A stretch of 64,000 bases of DNA from Mesorhizobium sp. Pch-S (GTDB taxonomy: Bacteria; Pseudomonadota; Alphaproteobacteria; Rhizobiales; Rhizobiaceae): NCBI RefSeq assembly GCF_004136315.1, contig NZ_CP029562.1:1116001-1180000 (forward strand), in the 5' to 3' direction. Position 1 is the stretch's first letter, and each line of letters begins with the position of its first letter. Both the position numbers and the translations under genes were made by a program. The notes under the pieces are model-generated. The model searched no databases and was not told where the DNA came from. It worked only from the letters and a program-made list of their open reading frames with translations. Of this stretch, positions 1 to 8,875 are shown piece after piece.

Positions 1-367
1 CGTGCAGCTCGTCCCACGACAGGCGCCGCTCGACCTGATCCTCGCCGCGAAACACGATCGCGTTGGAGGAACCGCTCTTCTTGAGCAGGTTTTCCGCAAA
101 ATTCAGCCGGGCATCGGGGAAGAAATGCGCGCCCGGCATCCTGTCGCCGTCGGCGAGCACCGTTTCGCCCTTGTCGCCCGTGATACCGCAGAAATCCCAC
201 ACCAAATCCCAGAACGCTTCGCGTTCCGCCACCGACCAGGCATGCAGATCGCGATAGCTGGCGAAGCTCTGCCCGCTTGCCCGCTCGGCCGCGCGCGTGA
301 ACTCGGTCAGCGGCGCCTCGGCGATCCGTGCTTCCGATGGGCTCCAAAGGGGGGTATCTGCTGCCAT
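1..367 (-). CDS. aacS: Acetoacetyl-CoA synthetase, N-terminal part (runs off the window)
   Basis: The first 122 residues of an ANL-superfamily acyl-CoA ligase are present; the rest lies beyond base 1. The start ATG is at 367-365 with a GGGAGG-like ribosome site just upstream (about 373-380). The reading begins MAADTPLWSPS and contains a tryptophan-rich block (FWDLVWDF) followed by MPGARFFPDARLNFAENLL. That second block is typical of the N-terminal cap of acetoacetyl-CoA synthetases, where it separates them from acetyl-CoA synthetases. The family activates acetoacetate with ATP and CoA and in rhizobia serves ketone-body and PHB turnover. The AMP-binding motifs are outside the window, so the substrate is a family inference. 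Confidence 0.85.
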   Translation of the reverse strand, partial: MAADTPLWSPSEARIAEAPLTEFTRAAERASGQSFASYRDLHAWSVAEREAFWDLVWDFCGITGDKGETVLADGDRMPGAHFFPDARLNFAENLLKKSGSSNAIVFRGEDQVERRLSWDELH

Positions 368-491
368 CAATGTTCCTCCCGTGGCGTCACCCGTTAAGCA
401 TACTGCAACGCAACAACGCAAGGTCGGCGGATTGCGACAGGATGTGTGCTATCGCCATCGCATGGTCACAAAGACTTGAAATGCAGCCGTC

Positions 492-593
492 TAGAGCGTT
501 TCCGTTTTTCACGAAAACGCGGAAACGCTCTAACTTTTTGTTTTCGCGCAATTCCGGACGGAAAACCGTTACACACTTTTCCTGGAGTTGCTC
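492..593 (+). repeat. Intergenic bipartite repeat, copy 1 (most complete)
   Basis: An inverted repeat (TAGAGCGTTTCCG at 492-504 and its complement at 520-532) is followed by a T-rich linker. A conserved tail contains CAATTCCGGACGGAAAACCG and ends in a CTGGAGTTGCTC block. Related copies occur near 5.7, 22.6, 23.5, 31.4, 49.4 and 52.2 kb. All are intergenic, so this is a dispersed non-coding family and not a gene. Confidence 0.85.
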
Positions 594-640
594 TCGGTTT
601 ACACCCCTTCATGCGGTGGAATTGAAACGCTAAGGACCAG

Positions 641-2608
641 ATGCCATCACCCCTGATCTGGCGGGCCATTTGGGCTGTATCGATTGCGGTCATCGTCGCC
701 GTCCTGGCGTTCGTGGCCGTGCCCTATTTTGCGTCCAATCGCATCGTGCGCGACCGCATCGCATGGGAAATGAGCGCCTGGAGTGGTTTTCGCGTCACCA
801 TCGAAGGCACGCCCGAGATTTCGATCTGGCCGCAGTTCCGCGCCACGCTGTCAGGCGTCACGCTGTCGAAATGGAGCGATGACAAGGCTCCGCCGGTGAT
901 GCAGGCCGAACGGATCGACATCGACCTGTCGGCGATGGCGGCGTTGCGCGGCGATGTCGTGTTCTCCGGCGTGCAGCTGATCAAGCCGATTTTCCGCATC
1001 GAGCCCGCCGAGCATGGGATGCTTCTGCCTTCCGTACCGTCGGGCGGGCGCGTCGCGCGCGCCATCGACGCCGCCCGGGAAACGGTGAAGGCCAACCCCG
1101 GCAAGCCGGACGTCGTCAAGCTGCCCAAGGAAGGTTTCGGCAGCATCGAATTCCGCGACGGCCGTGTCGTCGCCAGCGTCGATGGTTCGGAAGAAGACGT
1201 CGTGACCGGGCTGTCGGGCATGGTCGACTGGGAGGCGCTGAATGCGTCGGGCTCGCTGACGGCCAACGGCACCTGGCGCGGCGAAAGCGTGTCCGTCGAG
1301 GCCAATTCACCGCAGCCCATGCTGTTGCTGGCGGGCGGTGCTGCCCCCTTCACCGTGTCGCTCAAGGCGCCGCCGGCCAATCTCTCGTTCGAAGGCAACG
1401 GCAACTTCTCCGCAAAGTCGTTCTTCGACGGCCAGGCCAAGTTCTCGGCGCCGTCGCTGCGGCGCGCGCTCTACTGGCTGCGGGCCGGCATCGCACCCGG
1501 CGCCACCACCGGTCCCGTCTCCGTCAGCAGCAAGGTCAGCGGCAACAGCGACCGGATCAAGTTCGACAATGCCGAAATGACGGTCGACAAGAACCCCGGC
1601 ACCGGCGCGCTCGACCTTTCCTTCAACGATGCACTGCCGGTGATCTCCGGCACCATGGCCTTCGATACCGTCAATCTGGCGGCCTTCCTCGCCGCCTTCA
1701 CCACGACGGCCGCCGCTCCCGGCGATCTCGACGCCATCGACACGTCCTTCGCCGACCGCTTCAACCTCGATCTGCGGCTGTCGGCAGCGCATGCCACCGC
1801 CGGACCGATCCAGCTTGCCGACATGGCCGGCACCGCCCAGGTCAAGAACGGCCTCGCCGTCTTCGACATTTCCGACGCCGGCGCCTTCGGCGGCAACATC
1901 CAGGCAAGCCTGCGCTTCGATCTGCGTCCGGAAGGCACCCAGGTCGAGATGAAGCTGCTGGCTTCCGACATCAACGGCGCCGAATTCACCTCGGCCGCAG
2001 GCATGACGCGCCTGATGCCGACAGGAACCGGCACAGTGTCGCTGATCCTGAAAGGCCCCGGCAAATCCTGGAATTCGATCCTGCAGAATGCAGACGGGTC
2101 GGTTTCGGCCACCTTCGGCCCGGGCAATCTCACCTCGCTGAACCTCCCATCCTTCCTGAAACACGCCGAGGACGGTGGTTTCTTCGCGCTCGACGAGGTC
2201 GCAGACGGCACCCTGGCCATCGACGGAGCCGAGCTCAAGGCCAGCATCGCCAAGGGCGTCGCCCGCATCGACCGAGCCGAGGCGAAGTCGGGCCAGACCA
2301 AGATCTGGCTGTCGGGCATCGTGCCTTATGCAGGGCGCGGGCTGGCGCTGTCAGGCGGCGTCATCCAGAAGCCGGCGGCCCAGCCGGCGCCTCCGGCACC
2401 TCAGGCCCAGCCGGCACCGGCGCAACCGGGCACCGTTCCGGACGGTCAGGCTCCAGCCAACCAGACCACGTCCACGACGCCACCTCCGGCAACGACGCCT
2501 GCCCCCACCACACCCGGCAACGGCGGCAACGAAGCGACCTTCTTCGTCGGCGGCACCTGGACAACGCCATTCGTGTCGCCGATCACGCGGCGCAAGACGG
2601 ACGAATAA
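641..2608 (+). CDS. AsmA-like envelope protein with Pro-rich C-terminus
   Basis: This 655-residue protein has an N-terminal membrane anchor (about residues 8-30, VSIAVIVAVLAFVAVPYF). An AsmA-type beta-rich body follows, with the usual opening pattern (anchoring helix, then a region beginning GFRVTIEGTPEISIWP). A later AsmA C-terminal-like block lies around residues 340-560. The last 90 residues are low-complexity Pro/Ala/Thr. The AsmA family sits at the inner membrane with its bulk in the periplasm and has been linked to outer-membrane assembly and bridge-like lipid transport. AAGGA lies upstream of ATG 641. The gene stands alone between a repeat and a bidirectional terminator. The family call is firm; the precise role is unknown. 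Confidence 0.8.
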   Translation: MPSPLIWRAIWAVSIAVIVAVLAFVAVPYFASNRIVRDRIAWEMSAWSGFRVTIEGTPEISIWPQFRATLSGVTLSKWSDDKAPPVMQAERIDIDLSAMAALRGDVVFSGVQLIKPIFRIEPAEHGMLLPSVPSGGRVARAIDAARETVKANPGKPDVVKLPKEGFGSIEFRDGRVVASVDGSEEDVVTGLSGMVDWEALNASGSLTANGTWRGESVSVEANSPQPMLLLAGGAAPFTVSLKAPPANLSFEGNGNFSAKSFFDGQAKFSAPSLRRALYWLRAGIAPGATTGPVSVSSKVSGNSDRIKFDNAEMTVDKNPGTGALDLSFNDALPVISGTMAFDTVNLAAFLAAFTTTAAAPGDLDAIDTSFADRFNLDLRLSAAHATAGPIQLADMAGTAQVKNGLAVFDISDAGAFGGNIQASLRFDLRPEGTQVEMKLLASDINGAEFTSAAGMTRLMPTGTGTVSLILKGPGKSWNSILQNADGSVSATFGPGNLTSLNLPSFLKHAEDGGFFALDEVADGTLAIDGAELKASIAKGVARIDRAEAKSGQTKIWLSGIVPYAGRGLALSGGVIQKPAAQPAPPAPQAQPAPAQPGTVPDGQAPANQTTSTTPPPATTPAPTTPGNGGNEATFFVGGTWTTPFVSPITRRKTDE

Positions 2609-2633
2609 AAAAGGCAGCCGAAGCTGCCTTTTC
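2607..2633. terminator. Bidirectional rho-independent terminator between asmA-like gene and potI
   Basis: The stem GGCAGC/GCTGCC has a CGAA loop and is flanked by an A-run on the left and a T-run on the right. It can therefore end transcripts of both converging genes, whose stop codons lie directly on either side. Confidence 0.85.
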
Positions 2634-2652
2634 TATTCCGGATCACGAATAT

Positions 2653-3471
2653 CTATCCCCGCAGGGCCGCCTGTTCGTCGCGCAGCCGCTGCACTTCGCG
2701 GCGCTTGTTGACGACCGAGGCGATGATCACGCCTGTTGCCACGATCGCGATCAGGATCGTGCAGGCGGCGTTGATCTCCGGCGTCACGCCAAGGCGGACC
2801 TGGCTGTAGATCTTCATCGGCAACGTCGTCGCACCCGGCCCCGAGGTGAAGGACGACGTCACCAGATCGTCCAGCGACAGGGTGAAGGCCAGCATCCAGC
2901 CCGACACGATGGCAGGCAGGATGACCGGCAGCGTCACCTGGAAGAAGGTGGCCACCGGCGAGGCGCCGAGATCCATCGCCGCTTCCTCGAGCGAGCGGTC
3001 GAAGGTGACGAGGCGCGACTGTACGACGACGGCGACGAAGCACATGGTGAAGGAGATGTGCGCCAGCGTCAGCGTGAAGAAACCGCGATCGAGGCCGACT
3101 GCAACGAACAGCAGCAGCAACGACAGGCCGGTGATGACTTCCGGCATGACCAGCGGCGCAAACACCATACCCGAGAACAACATGCGGCCGCGGAAGCGGG
3201 TGTAGCGGGTCAGCGCGAGCGCCGCCAGCGTGCCCAGCACCGTCGCCACGGTGGCCGAGATCAGGCCGACGCGGATGGTGACCCAGGCGGCATCGATGAG
3301 CGCCTGGTTCTGGAACAGCGAGACATACCATTTGGTCGAGAAGCCGCCCCAGACGGTGACGAGCTTCGATTCGTTGAAGGAGAAGATCACCAGAAGCACG
3401 ATGGGCAGGTACAGGAATGCAAAGCCCAGCGTGACCGAGGTGATGTTGAAACGGCTCCAGGTCGTGTTCAT
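2653..3471 (-). CDS. potI: Polyamine ABC transporter inner-membrane permease PotI
   Basis: About 272 residues of a binding-protein-dependent permease with six predicted membrane spans. The cytoplasmic EAA loop is visible as SLEEAAMDLGASPVATFFQVTLP near the middle, the contact point with the ATPase. I chose ATG 3471 (MNTTWSRFNITS), one base after the stop of potH, over an upstream start inside potH. The long frame would otherwise extend 17 residues with no homology-like character. It is the last gene of potFGHI. It should pair with PotH to form the channel for putrescine or spermidine uptake; polyamine specificity rests on the binding protein and gene order. Confidence 0.88.
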   Translation of the reverse strand: MNTTWSRFNITSVTLGFAFLYLPIVLLVIFSFNESKLVTVWGGFSTKWYVSLFQNQALIDAAWVTIRVGLISATVATVLGTLAALALTRYTRFRGRMLFSGMVFAPLVMPEVITGLSLLLLFVAVGLDRGFFTLTLAHISFTMCFVAVVVQSRLVTFDRSLEEAAMDLGASPVATFFQVTLPVILPAIVSGWMLAFTLSLDDLVTSSFTSGPGATTLPMKIYSQVRLGVTPEINAACTILIAIVATGVIIASVVNKRREVQRLRDEQAALRG

Positions 3472-3472
3472 G

Positions 3473-4438
3473 TCAGCGCCCCTGTTCCTGAGCGCGCGCC
3501 TGGGCGTGCTGGAAGATGACAATCGGAACGATCAGCACCAGCAGCAGCAGCACCGCCACCGCCGAAGACACCGGCCAGTCGCGGTTGGCGTTGAACTCGT
3601 TCCACAGCGTGCGACCGATCATCAGCGTCTGCGAGCCGCCGAGCAGGTCCGGAATGACGAATTCGCCGACGGCCGGGATGAAGACCAGCAGACTGCCGGC
3701 CAGCACGCCGGGCAGCGACATCGGGAAGGTGATCTTCCAGAAGGCGGTGATCGGCGGGCAGCCAAGATCCTGCGCAGCCTCGACCAGCGAATAGTCCATC
3801 TTCTCCAGCGCCGAATAGAGCGGCAGCACCATGAATGGCAAGTAGGAATAGACGATGCCGATGAAGATCGCCGTGTAGGTGTTGAGGATGATCAGCGGCT
3901 CGCTGATGATGCCCGTGCTCAAGAGAAGCTGGTTGAGCAGGCCTTCCGGTTTCAGGATGCCGATCCAGGCATAGACGCGGATCAGGAATGACGTCCAGAA
4001 CGGCAGGATGACCAGCATCAGCAGCGTCGGCCTGAGCGTCGCCGGCGCCCGCGCCATGCCGTAGGCGATCGGATAACCCACAAGCAGGGTGAGCAAGGTC
4101 GATATGCCGGCGACGATGACGCTGGTGAGGTAGGCGTTGATGTAGAGCGGGTCTTCCGTGAGGAAGATGTAGTTGTCGAAATTCAGTTCCTTCAGCTGGC
4201 CGATGATGCCGGAGATGCCGCCGCTGAAATCCAGCGCCGGCGTATAGGGCGGCATCGCGATCGCCGTTTGCGACAGCGATATCTTGAAGACGATGAAGAA
4301 GGGGACGAGGAAGAAGACCAACAGGAAGACATAAGGAATGATGATGACCAGCTTGCCGGTGAAGCTGGTAGCCTGCTGCGGAGCAGCCTGGGCCTGAGCG
4401 GCGCCGGCTGTGGTGGTCGCAAGGGTAGCACCCGCCAT
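3473..4438 (-). CDS. potH: Polyamine ABC transporter inner-membrane permease PotH
   Basis: This 321-residue permease has an N-terminal Ala/Gln-rich cytoplasmic tail (about 25 residues) followed by six membrane spans. The EAA loop reads LVEAAQDLGCPPITAFWKI around residue 215. PotB/PotH-type permeases have this length and tail. It lies 9 bases after the potG stop and is followed one base later by potI, consistent with one transcript. It forms the heterodimeric pore with PotI. The conserved LVGYPIAYGMAR segment is typical of the polyamine/iron-type permease family. Confidence 0.9.
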   Translation of the reverse strand: MAGATLATTTAGAAQAQAAPQQATSFTGKLVIIIPYVFLLVFFLVPFFIVFKISLSQTAIAMPPYTPALDFSGGISGIIGQLKELNFDNYIFLTEDPLYINAYLTSVIVAGISTLLTLLVGYPIAYGMARAPATLRPTLLMLVILPFWTSFLIRVYAWIGILKPEGLLNQLLLSTGIISEPLIILNTYTAIFIGIVYSYLPFMVLPLYSALEKMDYSLVEAAQDLGCPPITAFWKITFPMSLPGVLAGSLLVFIPAVGEFVIPDLLGGSQTLMIGRTLWNEFNANRDWPVSSAVAVLLLLVLIVPIVIFQHAQARAQEQGR

Positions 4439-4447
4439 GATCGCCCC

Positions 4448-5587
4448 CTATCGCGTCAGCACGACGCCGGCATCAGGCCGGAAGGAAACCCAGGCACGGT
4501 CGTTCCAGGTCAGGGGATCGTCCGAGATGCGCGCGGCATTCATGCTTTGCGCCCGCACGATCTGCCCGTCGCTCAACTTGACGTGGTAGACGGTCATGTC
4601 GCCGAGATAAGCGATGTCGTAGACCTCGCCTTCCAGCGCGTTGGTCGAACCTTCCGGCTTGGCCGAGGAGATGCGGATCTTTTCCGGGCGGATGGCGAAG
4701 GCGACGTCGGCGCCGGCAGCGGCATCACCGGCATTCTCGACCAGGATCTGCGCGCCGGTCGAGCCGGTGATCCTCGCGGTCTTTTCGGTGCGTTCGGCGA
4801 CCTTGCCCTCGAACATGTTCACATTGCCGACGAAGTTGGCGACGAAGCGCGAGGCTGGCGCCTCATAGACTTCGGCAGGCGTCGCCACCTGCATGACCTC
4901 GCCCTTGTCCATGATGGCGATGCGATCGGCCATGGTCATGGCCTCCTCCTGGTCGTGGGTGACGACGACAAAGGTCAGGCCGAGTTCCTGCTGCAGGTCC
5001 ATCAGTTCGAACTGGGTTTCCTCGCGCAGCTTCTTGTCGAGCGCGCCGAGCGGCTCGTCGAGCAGCAGCACCTTCGGGCGTTTGGCGACGGAGCGGGCAA
5101 GCGCGACGCGCTGGCGCTGGCCGCCGGAAAGCTGGTGCGGCTTGCGCTTGGCGAAAGGCTCGAGCTTGACCAGCTTGAGCATCTCGGCGACGCGCTTTTC
5201 GATATCGGCCCTTGGCATGCCTTCCTGCTTCAGCCCGAAGGCGATGTTCTTTTCCACCGTCATGTGCGGGAACAGCGCATAGGACTGGAACATCATGTTG
5301 ACCGGGCGCCGGTAGGGCGGCGTGCCTGCGAGGTTTTCGCCGTCGAGCAGGATGCGCCCCGAAGTCGGCTGTTCGAAGCCCGCCAGCATGCGCAGCAGCG
5401 TGGACTTGCCGCAGCCCGATGCGCCGAGCAGCGCGAAGAACTCGCGCTCGTAGATGGTCAGCGACAAGTTGTTGACGGCGACAAAGTCGCCGAACCGCTT
5501 GGTGACGTTTTCAAACTGGATATAAGGCTTTGCGTTCGGATCGTTCCACGGCGCAAAGTCTCTGCGGATGCTGCCCAGCGATTTCAT
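4448..5587 (-). CDS. potG: Polyamine ABC transporter ATPase PotG
   Basis: A 379-residue ABC ATPase: Walker A GASGCGKST at residues 55-63, Q-loop FQSYALFP near 100, signature LSGGQRQRVA at 153-162, Walker B VLLLDEP at 173-179, and H-loop THD. A C-terminal TOBE domain (about 290-379) follows. The N-terminal extension before the ABC fold is typical of PotG rather than PotA. It energises PotHI. It is preceded by 280 bases separating it from potF that hold a terminator-like hairpin, so potGHI may be expressed at a lower level than the binding protein. Confidence 0.92.
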   Translation of the reverse strand: MKSLGSIRRDFAPWNDPNAKPYIQFENVTKRFGDFVAVNNLSLTIYEREFFALLGASGCGKSTLLRMLAGFEQPTSGRILLDGENLAGTPPYRRPVNMMFQSYALFPHMTVEKNIAFGLKQEGMPRADIEKRVAEMLKLVKLEPFAKRKPHQLSGGQRQRVALARSVAKRPKVLLLDEPLGALDKKLREETQFELMDLQQELGLTFVVVTHDQEEAMTMADRIAIMDKGEVMQVATPAEVYEAPASRFVANFVGNVNMFEGKVAERTEKTARITGSTGAQILVENAGDAAAGADVAFAIRPEKIRISSAKPEGSTNALEGEVYDIAYLGDMTVYHVKLSDGQIVRAQSMNAARISDDPLTWNDRAWVSFRPDAGVVLTR

Positions 5588-5725
5588 TGTCCCACTCCCG
5601 TTCTGTCAGCACGCCGCGCATCCATCCGGACACGCAAAGGACGTTCCAACACTTTGAATCCACGCATCGCGCCTTCCAAAAACCGATCTCGATTTTCGGA
5701 CCGATACGCCAGAGCAGTCTGCCGT

Positions 5726-5814
5726 TTCAGGGAAACGGCGAACCGCTCCATCTCCTTGCTTTTACGCAACCCCTGCCGGAAAACCGCTACGCACTTTTCC
5801 CGGAATTGCCTGGT
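5726..5814 (+). repeat. Intergenic bipartite repeat, copy 2 (degenerate)
   Basis: The segment has the same order as copy 1: a decayed GTTTC/GAAAC inverted repeat, a linker with TTTTACGCAA, then CCGGAAAACCGCTACGCACTTTTCC and GGAATTGCC. It lies between potF and potG. A short minus-strand frame through it (5584-5769) is judged spurious. Confidence 0.6.
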
Positions 5815-5820
5815 TCCCCG

Positions 5821-5850
5821 AAAAGAACCCCGGCAGCCGGGCTGCCGGGG
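5821..5850 (-). terminator. Terminator or attenuator between potF and potG
   Basis: A GC-rich perfect stem (CCCCGGCAGC and its complement, 5828-5850) lies 16 bases after the potF stop. Read on the minus strand it is followed by TTCTTTT. It would end or thin out potF transcripts before potGHI, fitting the usual need for excess binding protein. Confidence 0.7.
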
Positions 5851-5865
5851 TTGTCCTTGTGGTGC

Positions 5866-6969
5866 TTATTGTCCGGTGATGACCTTGGTCCAGATGCGCG
5901 TGATGATGCGCTGGGTCTTGGGATCGTATGGCTTGACCGTGAAGAGCTTCTTCATCACGTCTTCGGTCGGGTAGATGGTGGGATCGCCGGTGATCTCCTT
6001 GTTGATCAGCGGCTGCGAAGCCTTGTTGCCGTTGGCGTAGAAGACATAGTCCGACGACTTGGCGATGACTTCCGGCTTCATCATGTAGTTGATGAATTCC
6101 AGCGCCTCTGCCGGATGCTTGGCGTCAGCCGGGATGGCCATCTGGTCGAACCACATCTCGGCGCCTTCCTTCGGGATCGTGTAGGCGATCTCGACGCCGG
6201 CCTTGGCTTCCTGGGCGCGGTTGCGCGCCTGGAACAGGTCGCCCGAGAAGCCGACGGCCAGGCAGATGTCGCCATTGGCGAGCGCGTTGATGTATTCCGA
6301 CGAGTGGAACTTGCGCACCGACGGACGGATGCTCAGCATCAGCTCCTCAGCCTTGGCGAGATCCTCGGCCTTGTTCGAGCTCGGATCGATCTTCAGGTAG
6401 TTGAGTGCGGTCGGCAGGATGTCGGTCGGCGAATCCAGCATCATCACGCCGCAGTCCTTCAGCTTGGCGAGATTTTCCGGCTTGAACACCGTGTCCCAGC
6501 TGTCGATGGTGTCGACGCCGAGCGCTTCCTTGATCTTCTTGGTGTTATAGCCGATGCCGGTGGTGCCCCACATGTAGTTGACCGAGTACTCGTTGCCCGG
6601 ATCGAAGGCAGCGACGCGCTCCTGCACGACGTTCCACATGTTGGCCAGGTTCGGCAGCTTGGACTTGTCGAGCTTCTGGTAGACGCCGGCAGCGATCTGG
6701 CGCACCAGGAACGGCGTCGCGGTCGGCACGACGACGTCGTAACCCGAGCCGCCTGCCAGCAGCTTGGTTTCCAGGATCTCGTTGGAATCATAGACGTCGT
6801 AGACGACCTTGATGCCGGTTTCCTTGGTGAAGTCGGCAATGATCGACTGGTCGATGTAGTCGGACCAGTTGTAGACGTTGACGACACGCTCCTGTGCCTG
6901 CGTGCCCAGCGTCGGCAACGTCAACGCCACGGCCGTCGCCGCCAGCAAAATCGCTTTGCGGATCATCAT
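5866..6969 (-). CDS. potF: Periplasmic polyamine-binding protein PotF
   Basis: A 367-residue extracellular solute-binding protein (PotD/PotF family). A signal peptide of about 25 residues ends at TQAQE. The mature start VVNVYNWSDYIDQSIIADF carries the family hallmark (YNWSDYI) that contributes to the polyamine site. Later ligand-pocket blocks include YDVVVPTATPFL, NYMWGTTGIGYN and MWFDQMAIPADA. GGGAG lies five bases before ATG 6969. It captures putrescine-like polyamines and hands them to PotHI. PotF-like proteins can also bind spermidine, agmatine or other amines, so the exact ligand is inferred. Confidence 0.92.
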   Translation of the reverse strand: MMIRKAILLAATAVALTLPTLGTQAQERVVNVYNWSDYIDQSIIADFTKETGIKVVYDVYDSNEILETKLLAGGSGYDVVVPTATPFLVRQIAAGVYQKLDKSKLPNLANMWNVVQERVAAFDPGNEYSVNYMWGTTGIGYNTKKIKEALGVDTIDSWDTVFKPENLAKLKDCGVMMLDSPTDILPTALNYLKIDPSSNKAEDLAKAEELMLSIRPSVRKFHSSEYINALANGDICLAVGFSGDLFQARNRAQEAKAGVEIAYTIPKEGAEMWFDQMAIPADAKHPAEALEFINYMMKPEVIAKSSDYVFYANGNKASQPLINKEITGDPTIYPTEDVMKKLFTVKPYDPKTQRIITRIWTKVITGQ

Positions 6970-7324
6970 TCAAACTCCCTTTGTCAGTGTTCCCTTGCCG
7001 GACGGCACGGTGGCCGAGATCCGGCATGCATTGTCGAATGGTGTTGTGGCAACGGACGACATGCCGCCGAAACGGCGGTGCCTGGACTGCGTGCGATAGA
7101 AAGGCGAAATGCAGCCGTGGTGGCTGTTTGGGGGAACTACCGCCCGCGTCTGCCCGATTGGCAGACCTAGGCGATGAAGCTCGATCCTGGTTTGGCCGGC
7201 TCTGTCACGTGGCAAGATGCGCCTGTCTTGTTGTTGCCGCATCTGCAGCCTGCCCGTCGCGCAGCAGGCTTGTCAATGGGCAAAGATGTTCCAATCGCTC
7301 CTGACAATCAAATCTCGGTTTGTG
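6970..7324. other. Gene-free interval upstream of potF
   Basis: About 355 bases with no credible gene. It holds two small hairpins (CCGCCG-AAA-CGGCGG near 7063-7077 and GTCTGCC-GATT-GGCAGAC near 7148-7166) and must contain the potF promoter. No recognisable operator was seen. Confidence 0.6.
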
Positions 7325-8257
7325 TCAGGTGGGCGACGGGATGCCGGTGGTGCCGGGTCGCGCCGGCCGCGACTGCCGCCGCAGCTCCAGGCCGATATGC
7401 ACGAGCAGGGCGGCAACGACGACGACACCCCCGACCATGGTGCGGGCGGAAGGCACCTCGCCATGCACCAGCCAGACCCAGATCGGCCCCAGGATGGGCT
7501 CGAATGTGCCAAGCAGTGCCGCCACGGCCGCCGGAACCAGCCTGGCGCCGGTGGCAAAGAAGGCGAGGCCTACGCCGAGATTGATGACGCCGAAGGCGAA
7601 CAGGAAACCCATGTCGCGCGGCGAAACCGCGAACTGGCCAACCTGCGAAGCGGCAAAAAGCGCGGCAAGGATCGTGCCGAGGCAGGTGGCCGGCGTCATG
7701 CGCACCTGGGCAAAGCGACGGGTGATGACGGTGGCGATCGAAAACATGAAGGCGATGAGCAGCGCCAGCCCGTCGCCGATCGGCGACACGGCGCCGCCGA
7801 GCGATTCCGAGACCATGATGGCGACGCCGACAATCACGCCGGCGATCGCCGCCCAGGTGGCAGCAGAGACTTTCTCGCGAAACAGCAGCCAGCTCAGCAG
7901 CGCCGCCAGCAAGGGGACGCCAGCCTGCATGAGCAGGATGTTGGCGACCTTGGTGTAGGAGAGCGCGACGACGAAACAGGTGGAAGCGGTGGCGAAACAG
8001 ACGGCGACCGCAAGACCCGGCAGCCCCATGTCACGGAACAGCTTCAGCGTTCCGCGCGGACCGTCGCGCCATGCCATGAAAGCAATCAGGAAGGCGGCTG
8101 CCCAGACCGAGCGCCAGAACACCACCGTCCAGCTGTCATCGATCGTTATGAAGCGCGCGATGGTGCCGCCAAGGCTCCACATCAGGGCGGACAGGAACAC
8201 CAGCAGATAGCCGATGCGTTCCTCGCGCAATGCCGATGGTTGAGCGATGGCGTTCAT
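7325..8257 (-). CDS. EamA/DMT-family inner-membrane exporter
   Basis: A 310-residue protein with ten predicted membrane helices arranged as two EamA repeats (about residues 10-145 and 155-290). The first helix is GYLLVFLSALMWSLGGTIAR and the second repeat ends near LGTFEPILGPIWVWLVHGE, a typical EamA ending. I start at ATG 8257, which has AAAGGTGGG upstream; the open frame continues 54 codons further without family character. The DMT superfamily exports amino acids, nucleosides or other small metabolites. It is monocistronic here and the substrate cannot be told. Confidence 0.82.
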   Translation of the reverse strand: MNAIAQPSALREERIGYLLVFLSALMWSLGGTIARFITIDDSWTVVFWRSVWAAAFLIAFMAWRDGPRGTLKLFRDMGLPGLAVAVCFATASTCFVVALSYTKVANILLMQAGVPLLAALLSWLLFREKVSAATWAAIAGVIVGVAIMVSESLGGAVSPIGDGLALLIAFMFSIATVITRRFAQVRMTPATCLGTILAALFAASQVGQFAVSPRDMGFLFAFGVINLGVGLAFFATGARLVPAAVAALLGTFEPILGPIWVWLVHGEVPSARTMVGGVVVVAALLVHIGLELRRQSRPARPGTTGIPSPT

Positions 8258-8415
8258 GGCCCACCTTTGCCCTTTCGCAGGCGACGCAGTGTGTGGGGGG
8301 CGACAGAATTTGCCGGTTTCCAATTGCCCCCTGAGCAGACAGAGCGTGAAAGAACCGATACGGGCAAGGGCCGGACTGCCCGCATCGTTTGTTCCAATCG
8401 GGGACCGCCAGCCGA

Positions 8416-8793
8416 TCACTCCGGCAACGGTGCCGCCTGTCCGGGCGACTTGGCATAGCCGAGTGCTTCCACGATCAGACCATCCCTGACCCGCATCAGA
8501 TTGACGCCACGCACCGAACCGCCGTCGCCGAAATTGAAACGCCAGCGGATGACGGCGTCGTCGCCCATCGCGGTGATATCCTCGAGCTCGAAATAGGCAA
8601 CGCGATCGGCGGCGATGGCATGCCAGAAGGCAAGGCAGGCTTCGCGGCCTTCGTAGCGGGTGCCGTTGGGGGCCGGCTGGATCGATTCCATGACGCAGTC
8701 CTCGGCGATCAGGTCGTCGAGAAGCGCAGGCCGATGTTCCTGGAATGCCTGGTTGAAGCGCCGCATGATGTCAAACGTACCGGTCGAGTGCAT
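8416..8793 (-). CDS. SnoaL-like/NTF2-fold protein
   Basis: A 125-residue protein of the SnoaL/NTF2-like fold. The opening MHSTGTFDIMRRFNQAFQEH is the usual first helices, followed by LDDLIAEDCVMES, EGREACLAFWHAI and a beta-rich C-terminal half (DDAVIRWRFNFGDGGSVRGVNL). Many members are small polyketide-cyclase-like or isomerase-like enzymes, or are non-enzymatic. ATG 8793 follows GAGGAAG. The gene diverges from a TetR gene and a double operator lies between them, so it is probably that regulator's target. Substrate unknown. Confidence 0.75.
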   Translation of the reverse strand: MHSTGTFDIMRRFNQAFQEHRPALLDDLIAEDCVMESIQPAPNGTRYEGREACLAFWHAIAADRVAYFELEDITAMGDDAVIRWRFNFGDGGSVRGVNLMRVRDGLIVEALGYAKSPGQAAPLPE

Positions 8794-8819
8794 GTCTTCC
8801 TCCTGATGATTGATAAAAG

Positions 8820-8862
8820 ACAGACAGGTCTGTCTACCATTGAAATAGACAGACCTGTCTGT
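8820..8862. promoter_or_regulatory. Duplicated TetR-type operator between divergent genes
   Basis: Two 16-base sites, ACAGACAGGTCTGTCT (8820-8835) and its exact reverse complement (8847-8862), are 11 bases apart. Each is itself a near-palindrome around AGACAG..CTGTCT. They sit between the SnoaL-like gene start and the TetR gene start, the expected place for an autoregulatory, divergent operator. Confidence 0.8.
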
Positions 8863-8875
8863 TAGTGTCAACTCC

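Noticed and set aside
5584..5769. 61-residue frame overlapping the potG start by ATGA
   Set aside because: Most of it lies in a degenerate intergenic repeat. Its first start is TTG and the internal ATG touches the AAGGAG with no spacing.
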